This document shows positions 58,701-61,144 of a DNA stretch of 64,000 nt, piece after piece. This DNA comes from Branchiostoma floridae. Taxonomy: Eukaryota; Chordata; Leptocardii; Amphioxiformes; Branchiostomatidae. The notes under the pieces were generated by a model. That model was given only the letters and a program-made list of their open reading frames with translations, was not told the DNA's origin and ran no database searches. The position numbers were made by a program, and so were the translations under genes. How positions within the stretch are numbered: the first letter of the stretch is position 1; every line of letters begins with the position of its first letter. The stretch covers positions 12,777,131 to 12,841,130 of the forward strand of contig NC_049996.1 of NCBI RefSeq assembly GCF_000003815.2, in the 5' to 3' direction.

Positions 58701-61109
58701 ACAATTATCAGTTCAACCAATGTCAGCATTAGCACTGCATTAGCAGTTTGACCAATGAGAGAGTTGCTGCATGACCTTCAGATATTTTCATTTTTGCTGT
58801 TTTATTTTCCATTTTTACCTTTTCACGGAGATGGGCAGGTTATGGGAGCAGTCTGTTGAGTGTTTGTATATGTGTACTTGAATGATTTTGGTCTAATAAA
58901 TGAAGAATGATTTGTAGCCACAAATACTGACCATTTTCTGTCCCCAGTTGATACAACATCCCCACTCCATCACCATCTTCGAGGACATGGTGTACTGGTC
59001 AGACCGAACTGCCAACAGGGTGTACGGGGTGAACAAGTTTGACGGCACACAGAACCAGACCACGGTTATCCGGTACCTCTGGGGACCTCTGGACCTGCAC
59101 GCCTACCATCCTGTCCGTCAGCCACAGGGTAAGTGCTTTATGCACCAATATTATAATTAGATCTAATAGTACCACCATTGAGGACGTGCCAGACCACGAG
59201 GTGGCCGAGGTCCTAAATCAGTACTTTTCCTCAGCGTGGTGTCCTGGAACGTCTCTGCACCTGTTCCCCCTGCAGTGTCCGACTCCATGCGTTGACTTGT
59301 GTTCGATTGGTGAGGTGAAGACTCTTCTTAAGGGCTTAAACCCTCACAAGGCAAGCGGTCCTGATGATCTCCCAACATGGACTCTCAAGCATTACGCTGA
59401 CGACTTGGCGCCAGTCATCACCCACCTGTTTAACGCTTCGTATGAGGAGGGGGTTGTTCCTAGCATATGGAAGGCGGCAAACGTTGTCCCTGTGCCAAAA
59501 TCTAAGGGTGCAGCTAACGCCAGTGAGATGAGGCCTGTGTCCCTCTTACCCGTAGCGGCCAAGCTCATGGAACGTTGTATTCTGAAAAGACTATTGCCCT
59601 CTATTACACCTGCCATTAGAAACCAGTACGCTTACCTGAAGGGTTCTTCCACTGTCTTAGCGGCCATAAGGATGGTACACACGTGGCTGTCAGCCTTAGA
59701 CTCAAGACGTCACGCTGCAGTCCTTGCTTTGTTCGCAGACATGAGCAAAGCATTTGATAGAGTGAACCATTCAATTCTCCTCCAACGAGTGAACGACGTG
59801 GTGACCAATCCACGCATGGTAGCCTGGATACAGAACTATCTGCAGGGCCGTACCCAGAGAGTGGTTGCTAACGGTAAAGTCAGCGAGTGGAGAGTACTCA
59901 CTTCGGGGGTACCTCAGGGAGGTGTACTGTCACCCTACCTTTTCCTCCTGTTCATGAGTACTCGAGACGTAGTCCACAGCGACACTCTTGACGTGGGTTT
60001 GTCCAGGTCTATCTCCCTGGAGAATTATCGCGTGGATAACAGTATGAGAGAGGAAGCGCTACAGCTTTATTCCTGGGCGGAGTGCAATGACATGCTGCTA
60101 AACGGCAAAAAAAGTCAGTCTCTGTTGATCTGCTTCAGCAGAAACATTCCACTTTTACCGCCACTCTCTCTCGGCGGTGAACCTGTACCATTCTCAAGGG
60201 TCGCAAAGGGCCTTGGGTTCATCTTCGACTGCAAGCTGTCATGGCACGATCATGTACAATCCCTCGTTTCAAAAGCATCGAGCAGGCTGCACTATCTCAG
60301 ACTACTGACTAAACAGGGGATGTGCGTGGCTGACCTGGTTCAGATTTACCTGTCACTTATTCGTAGCGTTCTTGAATACGGTCACGTTCTGCTGGTAGGT
60401 TGCAGCAAAGAACAATCAGACAGTATGGAACGGGTACAGAAACGGGCCCTCCGTATCATCTCTCTCGGGGGTAGGCGATCAGTTCCCAACTTACCTTCCT
60501 TAAAGGAAAGGAGAGAAGCTGCTGCAGTAAAGCTCTTTAAGGGCATGTTAAGACCCGAACATCCACTGCACGACCTTGTGCCTCCTCAGAGACGCACAGT
60601 TACTGGCAGGCAACTGAGGAACAAGAACGCGTTCACTCTCCCCAAGGCAAGAACTGACAGACTGAAACAGTCGTTCCTCCACACTGCAGTCAGACTTTAT
60701 AATGACTCTATTTCCTAGCATTACCATCAGCCTGTGAGTTCGGATTCATGCTTAGTGTTTGTTAATATATTATGTATTTTTGTTTGTTGACATTCTGCAC
60801 GTATAAGTTTCTTTGTAACAAACCTACGCAATTCAGGGTATACCATGTGTGTATTTCCCTGCCTATGTACGTTTGAGGAAGAAATAAATAAAATAAATGT
60901 AGTAGACCACAAAAGTCATGAAACAAACAATCAGATTTTCAGATACTGGGAAAAGCACATGATGTATGCATCTTTTTTAACCTTCTCCCTATGGCCTGCT
61001 GCCTAACCCTGTCACTTATGGAGAATTGGTATAGCTACTTCATGCCAAAGGTTAAAATGACATTATTAATGACATACTATGGTTTATTTGGGAACACACA
61101 CGTATGTAC

Positions 61110-61144
<35 letters not shown>

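Noticed and set aside
59039-59158. Fusion of Lrp2 exon 32 to the LINE reverse transcriptase in one frame
   Set aside because: The open frame through exon 32 is not the Lrp2 frame, and a good splice donor at 59129 ends the exon. The continuity is accidental.
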